64,000 nt of DNA from Sequoia sempervirens (Eukaryota; Streptophyta; Pinopsida; Cupressales; Cupressaceae): the NCBI GenBank assembly GCA_007258455.2, contig VDFB02193867.1, positions 565,516,206-565,580,205 on the forward strand. The letters are read 5' to 3'. The first letter of the stretch is position 1; each line of letters begins with the position of its first letter. The notes beneath the pieces are model-generated. The model saw only the letters and a list, made by a program, of their open reading frames with translations, was not told the origin of the DNA and did no database searches. Both the position numbers and the translations under genes were made by a program. This document shows positions 47,358-58,486 of the stretch, piece after piece.

Positions 47358-48208
47358 GAAATTGTAGCCATTGGGAACAAATTTTGGATTTGAGGTGGAT
47401 TCCCTAGGTGGCTAGGATGATCCCACAATGGTGACTTTTCCACCACATGTGGTGACTCCATAGTCAGATTAATCTCCCTTGACGTTAATAATAATGACCA
47501 TTTCATCTAGGGATGTGATAATGTGATCCTAAAAATCATTTACGTTGCTATACTTTGTCTTTCCATGGTTATTCCCTTTATTATGATCTGACATCAGATT
47601 CATGTATATCTTGAGGTGTTGATTTCTTGTTGGTTGTTCAATGTTTATTACTTTCTCATCAATGAGGTCTTGGATCAGATTTTTCATCCTCATGCAACTG
47701 GCCATTGTGTGCCCCTTGATCTTATGAAAATTGCAAAGGTGATTTTCATTGTACCATGGTGGTTTCACTTGGGATTCTTGATAATTCTCATAGATGGGGA
47801 TTTTAATGAGATTCTCATTTACCAGCTTCTTCATGATGGATTCAATTGATTCCCCAAGGGTAGTGTATTTTCTCTTGGGGGGATTTTGTTTGTTCTCCGA
47901 GGGTGATCCCCCTTGATTATTTAGGTTGTTAACTTGATTATTGAGTGGTTGTTATGATACCATGTTGGCTTGTGTTTTGTTTTGATTGTTGCCTTGTGGT
48001 TGTTGTTATGTTTGGGTGTTTTGTTTTGGAGCACTGATTATGACCTTGGAATCAACCACACCATCATTGGTGACATTTTTGTTCTTTGCCCATGTGCGAT
48101 ATTTTTTGTTGTAGCTGGTGGATGGGCGATTGTCTTGATATTCTTGATATGTGTGTGTCCCCACTTGTGCAATAAGGGATCTTTCGATGTTGAGTTCCTT
48201 GGGGATCA
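47358..48208 (-). pseudogene. GA gag C-terminal part
   Basis: NENHLCNFHKIKGHTMASCM supplies a CX2HX4HX4C finger characteristic of Tat gag, followed by RMKNLIQDLIDEKVI. Toward the gap, EYQDNRPSTSYNKKYRTWAK is an unstructured gag spacer. The gag core domain should lie beyond 48208 but is lost at the gap. Confidence 0.7.
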
Positions 48209-48308
48209 NNNNNNNNNNNNNNNNNNNNNNNNNNNNNNNNNNNNNNNNNNNNNNNNNNNNNNNNNNNNNNNNNNNNNNNNNNNNNNNNNNNNNNNNNNNN
48301 NNNNNNNN
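48209..48308. other. 100-N scaffold gap
   Basis: Separates minus-strand GA from plus-strand GB; the two elements face away from each other here. Confidence 0.98.
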
Positions 48309-48310
48309 AA

Positions 48311-51074
48311 TTTGTCCATGATCCCATTCAAAAATCACAAGTATGCATTCCAAATTTGTATGAAAAAAAACCAAATAAACTATATCAAGGGATTCAAGAT
48401 CGAAATCAAGATCAAATTTGGCAAGATCAAATTGCTACACTAACCAAAATAGTTGAGTCATTACGCCAAGAGACATCTCCACCACCATTACCCATATCAA
48501 CATCATTCCTTGGTTTAGGGCTTCCCCCTTTACCTAGCACCAATCACTCCATCCAAATCAATCCACCTAACACCAATCAAGCCATCACATCAAATCCTTT
48601 GAATATACCATCGACATCGCACCGACAAATGGTATCTAATCAAATAACAACATCAATTTTGATAAATCAAAACATGGCCTCCCAAAGACCTATCACCTCA
48701 GTCATTCCAACCATCCCTATCACTTCAATCATTCCAATCACCACTATCATGCCCATCACATCTGAAACCTTCACTACCATGATTGCTCCAAGTGTATCTC
48801 AACCACTTGTCACTACATCCAACACAATTCCAAATCCACCACCACTACCACCAAAACCAAATGCAACAAGACATTATAACATTGCGCTAAAAGCTCACCA
48901 AGCCTACCAAAAGGCCATCCAACAATATCTAGCCACACAACAAGCAAGACAAGCTCAACAAGTGCAACAAGCTTCTCAAGCTTCCCAAGCCTCTCAAGCT
49001 TCCCAAGCCTCTCAAGCTACCCAACAAACACAAGCACAAACACAAAAAATGACAACTGTTGAGAAAAAGGATCAAGATCAATCCATCATTGAGCACCTTG
49101 AAGTTGTGTCCACTCCATCCAATGATCAAATCAACATATGTCAAAAGTCACTTTTCAATCATGATCAAAATCTACAAACAATACCCAACAATGATCCAAT
49201 TCAAGAAATGTCAACATCATTTGACCCTATGGTTGAAGACATTGGAAATCCCTCCACCACAATTATTAAAAACAATGATCAAGATCTCTTCATTGATGAG
49301 CACCTTGAAGCTATGTCTACTTCATCCAATGATCAAATCAACATATATCAAGAGTCATTTTTCAATCATGATCAAAATCCACCAACCAACAATGATCCAA
49401 TTCAAGAAATGTCAACATCACTTGACCCCATGATTGAAGGAATTGAAAATTTCTCCTCCACAATTGTTGAATTTTTTTTTCAAGATCTCTCAATTAAGGA
49501 GCACATTGAGGATGTTTCTACCCCATCCAATGATCAACTCACCATACATCAAGAGCCACTTTTTAGTGATCTATTTCAAGGTGTTTTAGGATTATTTGAT
49601 CTTATCGACATAATGCACAATTCATTGACCTATGATCATGTTGAAAATGTCTCCACATCGCCTTATGAGTTAGAGGACATATATCAAGAATTTAATCCAA
49701 AGCATGATCAACATCTTTCACCAAAGTCTAGCAATGGTCCTTTTCAAGACATGTTGACCCCACTCGACCTCATGATTACAGTTACTGAAGGAACCCTGAA
49801 CTCGACACTTGAGGATATTGAGCCATTCCCCATGCCTAATGAGGACATCCAAGAACCCTTTGTAAGCAATCCATCCTTTGAAACTGATCCATGTCAAGAA
49901 CTTGATCCAAAGCATGTCGAAAGCAACTCCTATCTATGCAAGATGATCATATCCGTGTAGCTCATACTCCTCCATCTACCCATGAGATGCTTTCTATGGA
50001 TGGACACGTAGATGATCTTCATCTAGAACAAGATTTTGTTACACAAAAAGAGCAGATTATTAACTCCTACAGTCAAATGGAGTTATCAACATTAGGATCG
50101 GATATATCCCAAACTCAGATTAAGGAAATCATGAATAAAGATATCAAACATTATCCACTCAAGGAAGCAAGTTAGATAGAAAAAAATAATCTAGATTTAG
50201 CAGAGTAGCAAGTTGAACTAACGTCACCTATGGTGGTCATTTATCAGAGAATGCATTCTAAACAAGAGCTCTCAGAACTAGCGGAATCAAAGCATGAAGG
50301 TACTACTTCCACAATACTGGGGGCAACTATGTCTCAAGCAAGCGTCAATATAGGGAGCACAAAGAATCCTTGTGATGAAACTGATGCCAATACTACAACC
50401 AACCATGTTATAAATTTTCATCCACCCATCACCCCATCCACAAATTGGGACCAACGTCAAAAGAAAGATTTGAATCAAAGCACAAAGAATGTTATCAAAT
50501 CAAAAGAAGCTAAGAAGCACAATGGAAAAATCAAATATGCATGGATACCAAAACCAACAAAAAAGGATCATCCCTATCGAACTCCATTAGTCAAAGAAAC
50601 TATGGGGAAAAATAAAAGAGGGAAAAGTATCCATCAAAGATGTCCACAAAAACAAAATCAGGTTTTTCAAGCGATGTACAAAATGTATCAAGTAGTTGGT
50701 CCTAATTTCACACACACTTTTGTATCCACCCATCATTGCTCATCTTCCCAAGTTTGGAGAGTCAAAGATTCCAAACTGTCAACCAATCCATCTTTTATCC
50801 CTAAACAAACTCCATCCATGCCTCCATGCATGATATCCAATTATCACATTGACCATATATTGGCAATGACCCTTCATCATAAGGATTCAGAAGGCACTCT
50901 ATAGCAATGTGCACACAAAGACAAAGTTAACTTCGGTATCGACGAAGCAGATCAAGAATCCCAAAAGCTACATTCAAGTGCACACATCTTAGCAAAGAAA
51001 CTTCTTCGAGCAGGATACCAATGGCACATTATGACAGAAGCATCTACATCAACACCACTAGGTGGGTCAGCATG
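48311..51074 (+). pseudogene. Long repeat-rich ORF of unknown function (GB)
   Basis: Open from the gap (FVHDPIQKSQVCIPNLYEKK) to 49960, then by a frame change near 49940-49960 to 51074, with TAG stops near 50174, 50205 and 50902. Roughly 920 codons. N to C: a short helical stretch QDQIATLTKIVESLRQE; a Pro/Thr/Ile-rich part with PPPLPPKPNA; QAYQKAIQQYLATQQARQAQ and QAS triplets; then four related blocks starting EHLEVVSTPSNDQ (49091), EHLEAMSTSSNDQ (49298), EHIEDVSTPSNDQ (49499) and DHVENVSTSPYEL (49634); a basic part (KEAKKHNGKIKYAWIPKPTK); and a His/Lys-rich tail. No known domain. It may be a modified gag, but that is unproven. Confidence 0.6.
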
Positions 51075-53720
51075 AATCTTTCAGAAAAACCAAAAAAATA
51101 AAAAAAATATGAAAATCCAAAAAAATCAGAAAAATGATTGAAAATAGTAAAAATAAAAAATCATCCTCTAGTGAAAACCACTACGGTGGTGCTTTGGGAA
51201 TGACCATGATGAAAACCTAGCAAACAGGCATCATGTGTAAAATCGAGCATCTATGTGTGCCAGTTTAGGTGAAAGCATCTCATCCCATCCATAATAAAGC
51301 CAACAATCCATCCATCTTATCCATAATACATACATTCATCAATAAACCATTTATCCAATTCATTTTCATACATATGCATATATCTACATCCATCATCCGA
51401 GTTATCTTGATCTTGATGAAAGTTTGGGGTATACTTTACGCTTGCTTACGGTAAACATCTTAACATGGGCCATTTTCATTGAACCTATCCTATTCAGCAT
51501 TATCTGAGCCATGAAGCATTATCCAAATCATCATTCTTTATCCAAACACCTTATCTTATCACAAGATAATTCTTGTCATCCTTTGCATGATTACCATATC
51601 CATCCTTCCATACACTTATCTGAGCATCCACCCATGGAATTCCGTACATTGCTAGACACTGGGGGCCGATATTTACATCTTTCTTCGAGAATAAATCTTG
51701 ATCTATATCCTCCAACTTATGTGGTAATCCAAACATTGGAAAACATGAAATCAAATTGGTCAAGCATTTGTAATAAAAAATCCAAATCACTAGCCCATGG
51801 CACATTTCAACGAGAAGATGTTCCTTATCAAGCTTTATCTTTCATCGAACATCGATCCAAAAAATCAATATCAGTTGAATCAAACACATTATTCAAACAT
51901 CTTTTGTTTCAAACCAAGCTTCATCAATCATGATCAATCAAATCCAATCAAGAAATCATTAGGATATCCTTGTGTTGCTTAACACTATCTTTGCATTGTT
52001 GTGCATCCTCAACAATGTTATCATCATTAGTCTTGATCAAATCATCATCAATCCATCATCATCTTGGGGATATCTTTCCCAATCCTTGTGTTGCTTAACA
52101 CTATCCTTGCATTGTTGTGCATCCTCAACAATGTTATCATCATCATCAATCCATCGATTCGATCAATCTACCTTAGCTTGGTCATCAACAAAATCCCAAA
52201 CAGAGCACTGATATCGTCACACATGTCCATATCCAAAATGTCAAAATCATGCAAAAACACAAAGAAATCAGAAAATCAAAAATAAAACATTTGTAAAATC
52301 TTGAAAATACCAAAAATAGCCTCAAAACATTTCAAAATGTCAAAAAAATCCAAATATTTTAAAAAAATTCATCCGTCTCATCTCGCTTTCACCCATAATA
52401 ATCAATCATCCATAATAAACTGATCATCACCTTCATCCTTTGGCAATGAAAACAAAAACAGTCATAGTAGGCAACAAAAGCAAGCTTCAATCGTAAAATC
52501 AAGATCGAAACAACAAACCTTTAAAAAAAAAATCAAAATCTTGATCATTTTCAAACATGTCAATCAAGTTTATATCAACAACCTATCAATCAACTTATGA
52601 AACCATCATCATCCTATACAATTCATGTACTAGGATATATCATTCCGACAATGGAATCATTTTGGATATCACCTTGGATTCTTATCCTCTCAAAAAAATT
52701 CCCTTTGGCTGAAGGTATGAAGAACATTGGCTTGTTTGCATACTTGATCTTTTATTTTGATTTATCTTATTGCGCTCATTCCAAGGACCTCTCGATGATA
52801 TCCGAATGAAGGATTTAGAGAGATAGGAATGGGGCAATGATCATTATCCTTTTGTCTGTTGTGCTTGTTGGATGTTCTTGTAAAATAACTTGGCAAATAC
52901 TTGCTTTGTTAGGTATGTCATAGCAAGGTTTCCATATGTCAAGTGTGAACAAGAATACTCCTATCTGCTTGTCGAGTCAAATTCCATCGCACTAGGTACA
53001 ACGCCATCCTGGTTCTTTATACCTTGATGCATCGTATCTACATGTGTAATCAAATATAAGGTAAGTAGCCCTTTTAAAATCCCAATCCTTGATAAGCAAA
53101 TCATCATCATCATCTCTAATAAAGTCTCATCAGATCATGAACTTTTTGGATCCTCTTGTCATCATCTCATTTCCGCACTAACATCATCATCACCAATGCA
53201 TCCATCATGCATCCATCCTACATCCACAAACCATCATCATTTTGCACATCATTGCACATGCATAATCATCATCATAATATAGATCTGTTAGTCTAAGCAT
53301 CTACATAAATCATCACACATTTGCATAATCACAACATATCATCATCATAATATAGATCTTTTAGTCTAAGCATCTCATAAATCATCCATTGCATAATCAT
53401 GGCATATCACATCATCCACATCATGCATCTCATGCATCATATCATCATTTAAGTTGTTTAGGATAATATAGATTTTTTATTCTAAGCATCTTAAAATCAT
53501 CTCATTTGCATCATCATCCATAACCAACCATTTTGAACCACTTTATCATGAGATTGACCTTCAAATTGATTCTTTTCGCTCGATCTCTCGAGGGGGCAAT
53601 GTACCGGTGTACTTCTTTCTGCTGGGGCATCCAAAAAATTAAAAAAAATTGAATTTTGATTGCGGCAAGTTTATTCTTTGAACCAACACAACAAGTACAT
53701 CACTTCAAAGAGGGGAAAAA
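51075..53720 (+). other. GB 3' region and polypurine tract
   Basis: Non-coding. A direct repeat of about 115 bp with CTTGTGTTGCTTAACACTAT occurs at 51969 and 52085. 53100-53500 is rich in CATCAT words, with three AATATAGATNTTTTAGTCTAAGCATC-like units (53276, 53351, 53465). It ends with CTTCAAAGAGGGGAAAAA (53703-53720). Confidence 0.7.
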
Positions 53721-54890
53721 TGTAGACACGTGAAATTAACATCGTGTACCCAATTCATGTTCATCCGCTCATTAAATAAATCAAATGCAGCAAATCCATT
53801 CACCAGGTAAATCAGGTCTTTAGTCCTAATTTTATTCATTTAAATAATTCAAAGGCTCACATCATATTTTAATTAAATAAATCAAACTTTATTTAATTAA
53901 AATCTCAAAAGTCATTTTCCATCCTTCTTTGATTTAAAGAAATCAAAATATTTGAGTCAAATTGGTCAAAGCATCTAATCATCATTAAGCTAATCTAATC
54001 CTGATTAAATCTAATCTAATGCATGTCACATCCTCTAGATAATCCCACTTGCACAAATATATCATTTTAATTCATTTATAAATTTAGCATTTTCCATCAA
54101 CATGGCATTTATGGGGAATATTCCCTCAAATTTGAATTCAAAAACAAGTGGACATGTTCATCCAACAAGTCGTTTATGAGCTCTTACATGGCTCTTACAT
54201 GTCCCTTGCACAAGTCAAACTCAACATTTACTCTCAAATTCAAATTTGAATTTCCCCCTCTTGGGCACATTTCCCAAATCTTGCACACTCCTCAACCACT
54301 CACACGTTGACAAGTGGCCTCTTTTCATTGGCTTGTTTTTTATCCCACATTGCTCCCTCTTGATCACTCTTAGCAATTGAAAATCTATAAATCAAAGGCT
54401 TCTTTCTTCATCAAATCCTCCACAATCTCCACACATCCACAATCTTTCATGTAAAGTCAGTCTCTTCAAGAGAACTAATTTTTCCCATCATCTTACTCCA
54501 TCATCATCATTGGCATTATATCATTTAGCTTATCTATCAAGAATTGGGAAAGGGCTATTTTCTACAATAGCACCAATCCAATATGAAATAGGGATTATTT
54601 CATATTTTATATGCTTTAGTTTATCTTGTGATTTGTTTGCATTTAGAAACATGATTTATTATTTCATATGGATGCTTGATTATTATCTTGGTTTTGAAAT
54701 ACTAACCATTTGCAGATTTTCAACATCCACAGTATGCATCATATTTTCCAAGTATGTATGCTTTGTGTATGCTTTTATATATATACTCCACTGATTTATC
54801 ATTGAATTCCTTATGTATGATTATATCTTATCTTGTCTTCCATGCACTATATCTTCTACATATTTATCTTAACACTTTTGATTGATGGGA
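53721..54890 (+). repeat. GB 3' LTR (right edge approximate)
   Basis: It starts TGTAGACACGTGAAATT after the purine tract. It has a CTATAAATC TATA-like box near 54385 and GAATTGGGAAAGGGCTATTT near 54540, both shared with the GA LTR. It runs into sequence of another gypsy family near 54890. Confidence 0.7.
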
Positions 54891-55020
54891 TCCTAAGTTC
54901 ATGGCTTTTACACCTATCAACTTTGTGTCATCTTTCCTATTTAATGTTTTGATAAATAAATCTATTTTATTAGTTTGATCATGAATGTAAGATCACACTC
55001 TCACTAAAGTGGGAGCTAAA
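54891..55020 (+). other. Remnant 3' end of TGTAGC-family gypsy element
   Basis: GATGGGATCCTAAG and CACTCTCACTAAAGTGGGAGC match the sequence ahead of LTR A, including the purine tract. Confidence 0.6.
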
Positions 55021-55560
55021 TGTAGCATCATCAAGTTATTAAGCTTTACAATTTCATGCTATATTGAATCCTATTTTTCCTATAACATTATATTAATAAT
55101 TTATTCATTTTGGGGTCAGATTTAGAACATATCTTAAAATCCTTGACATCTAAAAAAATATGGCCCAAAATCACTCAATCAAGGGTGAGGGAACCCTTGA
55201 CCTAAAGGTGACCTATTTCAAATTTTAAAGTTTCAAGGTGTTGGTCCTTGGGGATTTGAAAAGGATCCCAAGTCATCCTATAATCAAAAAGATCAATTTG
55301 TATGCATATATAAAAGAATTTTCTTCTCATTTGAATGTTGGACGCTATTATGATCAATAATGCACTACTACATTCATATTGTGAAGGTGTAGACTTATCA
55401 TCTACATGCTAGCTATGGTGATCTATTGTGTTTCATGGACTAACCTCTTGTAGGTCTTCAATAAATTAATGCATCAATAAAAAAAATTTGGTGGAAACTT
55501 ATGGTGTGAACATCACTTTGATGAGGATTTCATACCTAAGGTAACAATATCCATTATCAT
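55021..55560 (+). repeat. Gypsy LTR C (right edge approximate)
   Basis: It starts TGTAGCATCATC directly after CTAAA, as LTR A does, with a TATATAAAAG TATA-like string near 55310. It is more diverged than LTRs A and B. Confidence 0.55.
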
Positions 55561-56000
55561 TTGTTATTTTAGCCAATTATTATTTATTTGGCCTTTTCTT
55601 GACTTAGGGCATGCCATATTTATTATCATTTATTGTATGTATGGAGGTGGAAACACCTAAACAAGGTTTGAGTTAGGAAATCCCCTATACACCACAAACT
55701 TTCCTCCTCTCTGAATGTGTGTAGGTCAGATCAGGAAGTTTCATCAATAAAAGGTTATAGGAAACAAAAAGAAAACTATAATTTTTCATCTCAAGTTTTA
55801 AGACCCTAAAAATTAACATCTTTTTCCAAGGGAACTCTCACCCTTGACCCTCAAATTTTGGCTTGATTTTTAAGCACAGGTTCCTCTTTGTCACCATTTT
55901 TTAGATCTATAATTTTTTCATCAATTTTTAGTTTCATATATATGATAAATTATATTTTCAAATATAGGGTTTATGTCAAATAGGCTTATTAAATTACTTA
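55561..56000 (+). other. Gypsy leader C, partial
   Basis: Near 55650: GGTGGAAACACC with AACAAGGTTTGAG and GAAATCCCCTAT..., weakly matching the leader phrase TTTGACCAAGGAAAAC...CCTATTTCCTAAC. No gene. Confidence 0.35.
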
Positions 56001-57019
56001 TCAAAATTTTGCTCCTTGCAACTCAAGAGAACCAAACCCTAGGAGATTGGCCCTGCCTTGTGCAAGCTAACTGATCATCAAACTCTAGTTGGTTTGTGTT
56101 TGAATGTGGAGGCAAGGAAATAATTAATCCTTGAAATGAAGAAAAATGTATGCTCTATGTTTAGGGGACAAAGCTAACAAGTTTCTTCAAGTTTCATTCA
56201 AGGAAACCTTAAAGAGATCTCAATCAAGGGATGGGAATAGGAGAAAGAGATCTACAATAAGGTGTCCTAGGGTGTGATGAAAGATACTAAGGGTGTTCAC
56301 CACCAAGCTAGGGCTTGGAAAGAAAGGAAATGAATATAACATGCAAAACCTAACTAGATGACCTAAGAAATGAAACTAAAAATTAGGATAATAGACCAAG
56401 AATGAACGAAGGTGCACCTGGAAGAAAGATGAGGCTAGAACAAGCTCCAAAACCTTGAAATCATGATCTTTAATGCTCACTAGGACTCATACGCCAATCT
56501 TGGCGTTTTAGTCCCAGACTAGGGTTTCTGTGCATAAACTGGAATCTCATAGTGACTACTATGAATCTCCTAAAATCTGGAAAAAGGTGTTATTGGGACT
56601 CATACACCACAACTGGTGATTTAGTCCCAGTATTAGGGTTTGGCTAAAATTTTGGTATTATGTAGTGATCTCCAATAGCTTCCTTCCTGCCAAATCTTTG
56701 AGTCGAAAACCTTGATTTGCAACCTGTAGGTGACTTTCCATGATCTTGACAACCTTGAGACAACTTGAAAAACTTTATTCAATATTTTAATTTAGTCTTC
56801 AAAGATCCCTCAATCTTCAAAACACCTAGATTTGCAATCACAAATATAGAAAGAGAGAAAAACTTGTTGGTTGTTAGGAAATAGGGGTTTGCATTGGTCA
56901 AACCCTATTTAGGTAATTAAACCTTATGATGAAACAATGAAATATGAACATGAAATATGAAATATGAAACATGAAAAATGATACCTCGAATGATGTCTTG
57001 AGATGTAAATCAACAATCT
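56001..57019 (-). other. Gypsy leader D, inverted
   Basis: In reverse sense it holds GGTTTAATTACCTAAATAGG and TTTGACCAATGCAAACCCC (56880-56930), then two hairpin-like motif copies at 56595-56628 and 56483-56515. No gene is supported. Confidence 0.6.
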
Positions 57020-57880
57020 AACATGAAGTGGCCATGTAGAATGTAGATCTTGATCTTGAATTAGATGTAGAGCAATGCTTAATCTTGGATCTTGAATGCT
57101 ACATCACAACACTAGCTCAACAAATTGCTTAATGCATTCTGACCTTGACATGATAATGGATCTTGAATTGCTGCAAAAAATGATGAAGAAATATGCCCTT
57201 GAATGCCTTAGAAATGCTCTTCTAAACTCTCTTGATGCTCTTGTGAAGTCTTAGGATGCTTGATTCTTGATTGCTTAATTTGATATCATGAATGCTTAGG
57301 TGAAATAATAATTTGAAACCTTGTTTATATAGGAACTCCATCTAATTTCTCATTTATTAGATCCCAAATGCTGTCAGTCATGAAATTTGAATTCAAAACC
57401 TTGATTTCCTACTGAAAACCCTAAAAATGGGACAAATGGGACTCATACGCCACTCAAGTGGCATATAGGTCCCATATGAAAGGGACTCATATGCGAAAGG
57501 TGGCGTATGGGTCCCACCAGGCCTTCTTAGGTGGAGGAAATGTCGAGGAATTGTAAAATTAAGTGTATTTGATGTCTATGTCAGGATTTCGATTGAAATA
57601 AGCCTCAAGATGCATAATAAAGGGTCTTAGGGGACTATTAATGATGATATGAAGGTCATAAATGCAAGAGGGCCCAAAAATTAATGTGAATATGTAAATA
57701 AATACACTTTACAACATTAAATTAAGGAAAAATTAGGTCAATTTAGCTTAAAAGAGACCTAAACCCAATGTGAATGTGTAAAACACATTATGACACTAGA
57801 TGAAGGCAACATTGGGTTCATTTTAATGTTAATCATTCCCAAATTAAGTATAAAAGAAGGTGACATTTTTCTACACTACA
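57020..57880 (-). repeat. Gypsy LTR D, inverted (left edge approximate)
   Basis: In reverse sense it starts TGTAGTGTAGAAAAATGTCA at 57880, like LTR B. It has TATATAAAC near 57325-57335 and two adjacent hairpin-like motif copies at 57438-57473 and 57482-57515. No partner LTR in the same orientation is visible, so it is a solo LTR plus leader or a truncated element. Confidence 0.65.
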
Positions 57881-58486
57881 ATCCTAGTTAATCTATTAGT
57901 TAGGACTAGGATCACTTTTCTTACACTACATACACCTTACACAATAAATAATTATTGTAATTTAATGTAAAATATATTTTTATCTTTGATGCATGTTTAG
58001 GAGATGTGTTTGCCACATTAGATATTTATTTATGTCCACTTGTAAATTTGTGTGAGATATTGGTTAGATATTTTATGTGTTTGTTACACATGGAAAAACT
58101 ATTTAATACTAGAAAAACCTAGAATAAAAAAATTAAATGTTGGTGTTAATGGCTTTGTACACTCATGGTATTGAGGCACAAGGTTTTACCTTGATCAATA
58201 TGTTGTTTTATGTGAGCTTGAGTCTTTAAAAGTAAACATGTGTTTACTGGTTGGGGTTGGTTGGTTGGCTAGTTGGTTATTTGGCTTTATTGTTATTGTA
58301 TTAAGCTCTCTTGTTGAGTGCATATGTGAAGCATTCCATGTGATGTAATTCTACATTCTTGGACACATGGAAGATACATTAGAGGAGATTGGTGTTTAAG
58401 TTTCATTGTTGAATAATACACTGAGTGTGGATGCTTTTGGAGGCTATTTTTTTGTATAGTACATAATAAAATGAGGAATTCCATAT
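57881..58486. other. No gene recognised
   Basis: AT-rich; a GGTTGGTTGGTTGGC run occurs near 58253. ORF 58293-58514 on the minus strand has no support. Confidence 0.4.

Larger units (their letters stand above)
36000..48208 (-). mobile_element. Ty3/gypsy Tat-type element GA, 5' end lost at gap
   Basis: Minus-strand order: gag (47.4-48.2 kb), protease, G-patch-like linker, RT and RNase H, archaeal-type RNase H, integrase (to 42.3 kb), a 5-kb 3' region, purine tract and 3' LTR. The dual RNase H and CX2HX4HX4C gag finger point to the Tat lineage. The 3' region holds an antisense PMD ORF. Gag N terminus and 5' LTR are missing at the scaffold gap. Stops and frameshifts are scattered through pol. 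Confidence 0.85.
48309..54890 (+). mobile_element. Gypsy element GB, relative of GA, 5' end lost at gap
   Basis: The 3' half (51100-53720) and LTR are homologous to GA inverted, including the purine tract. The coding part is different: no protease, RT or integrase, but one long repeat-rich ORF. So GB is probably a non-autonomous member using GA-type LTRs. The right edge of the LTR is approximate. Confidence 0.7.

Noticed and set aside
48929..49144. Leu/Ser-rich minus-strand ORF (LRGLGSLRGLG)
   Set aside because: It is the complement of the QAS-triplet tract of the plus-strand ORF.
53100..53500. CATCAT run as a CRISPR-like or satellite array
   Set aside because: No fixed-length repeat and spacer pattern; irregular trinucleotide-rich words, and a eukaryotic context.
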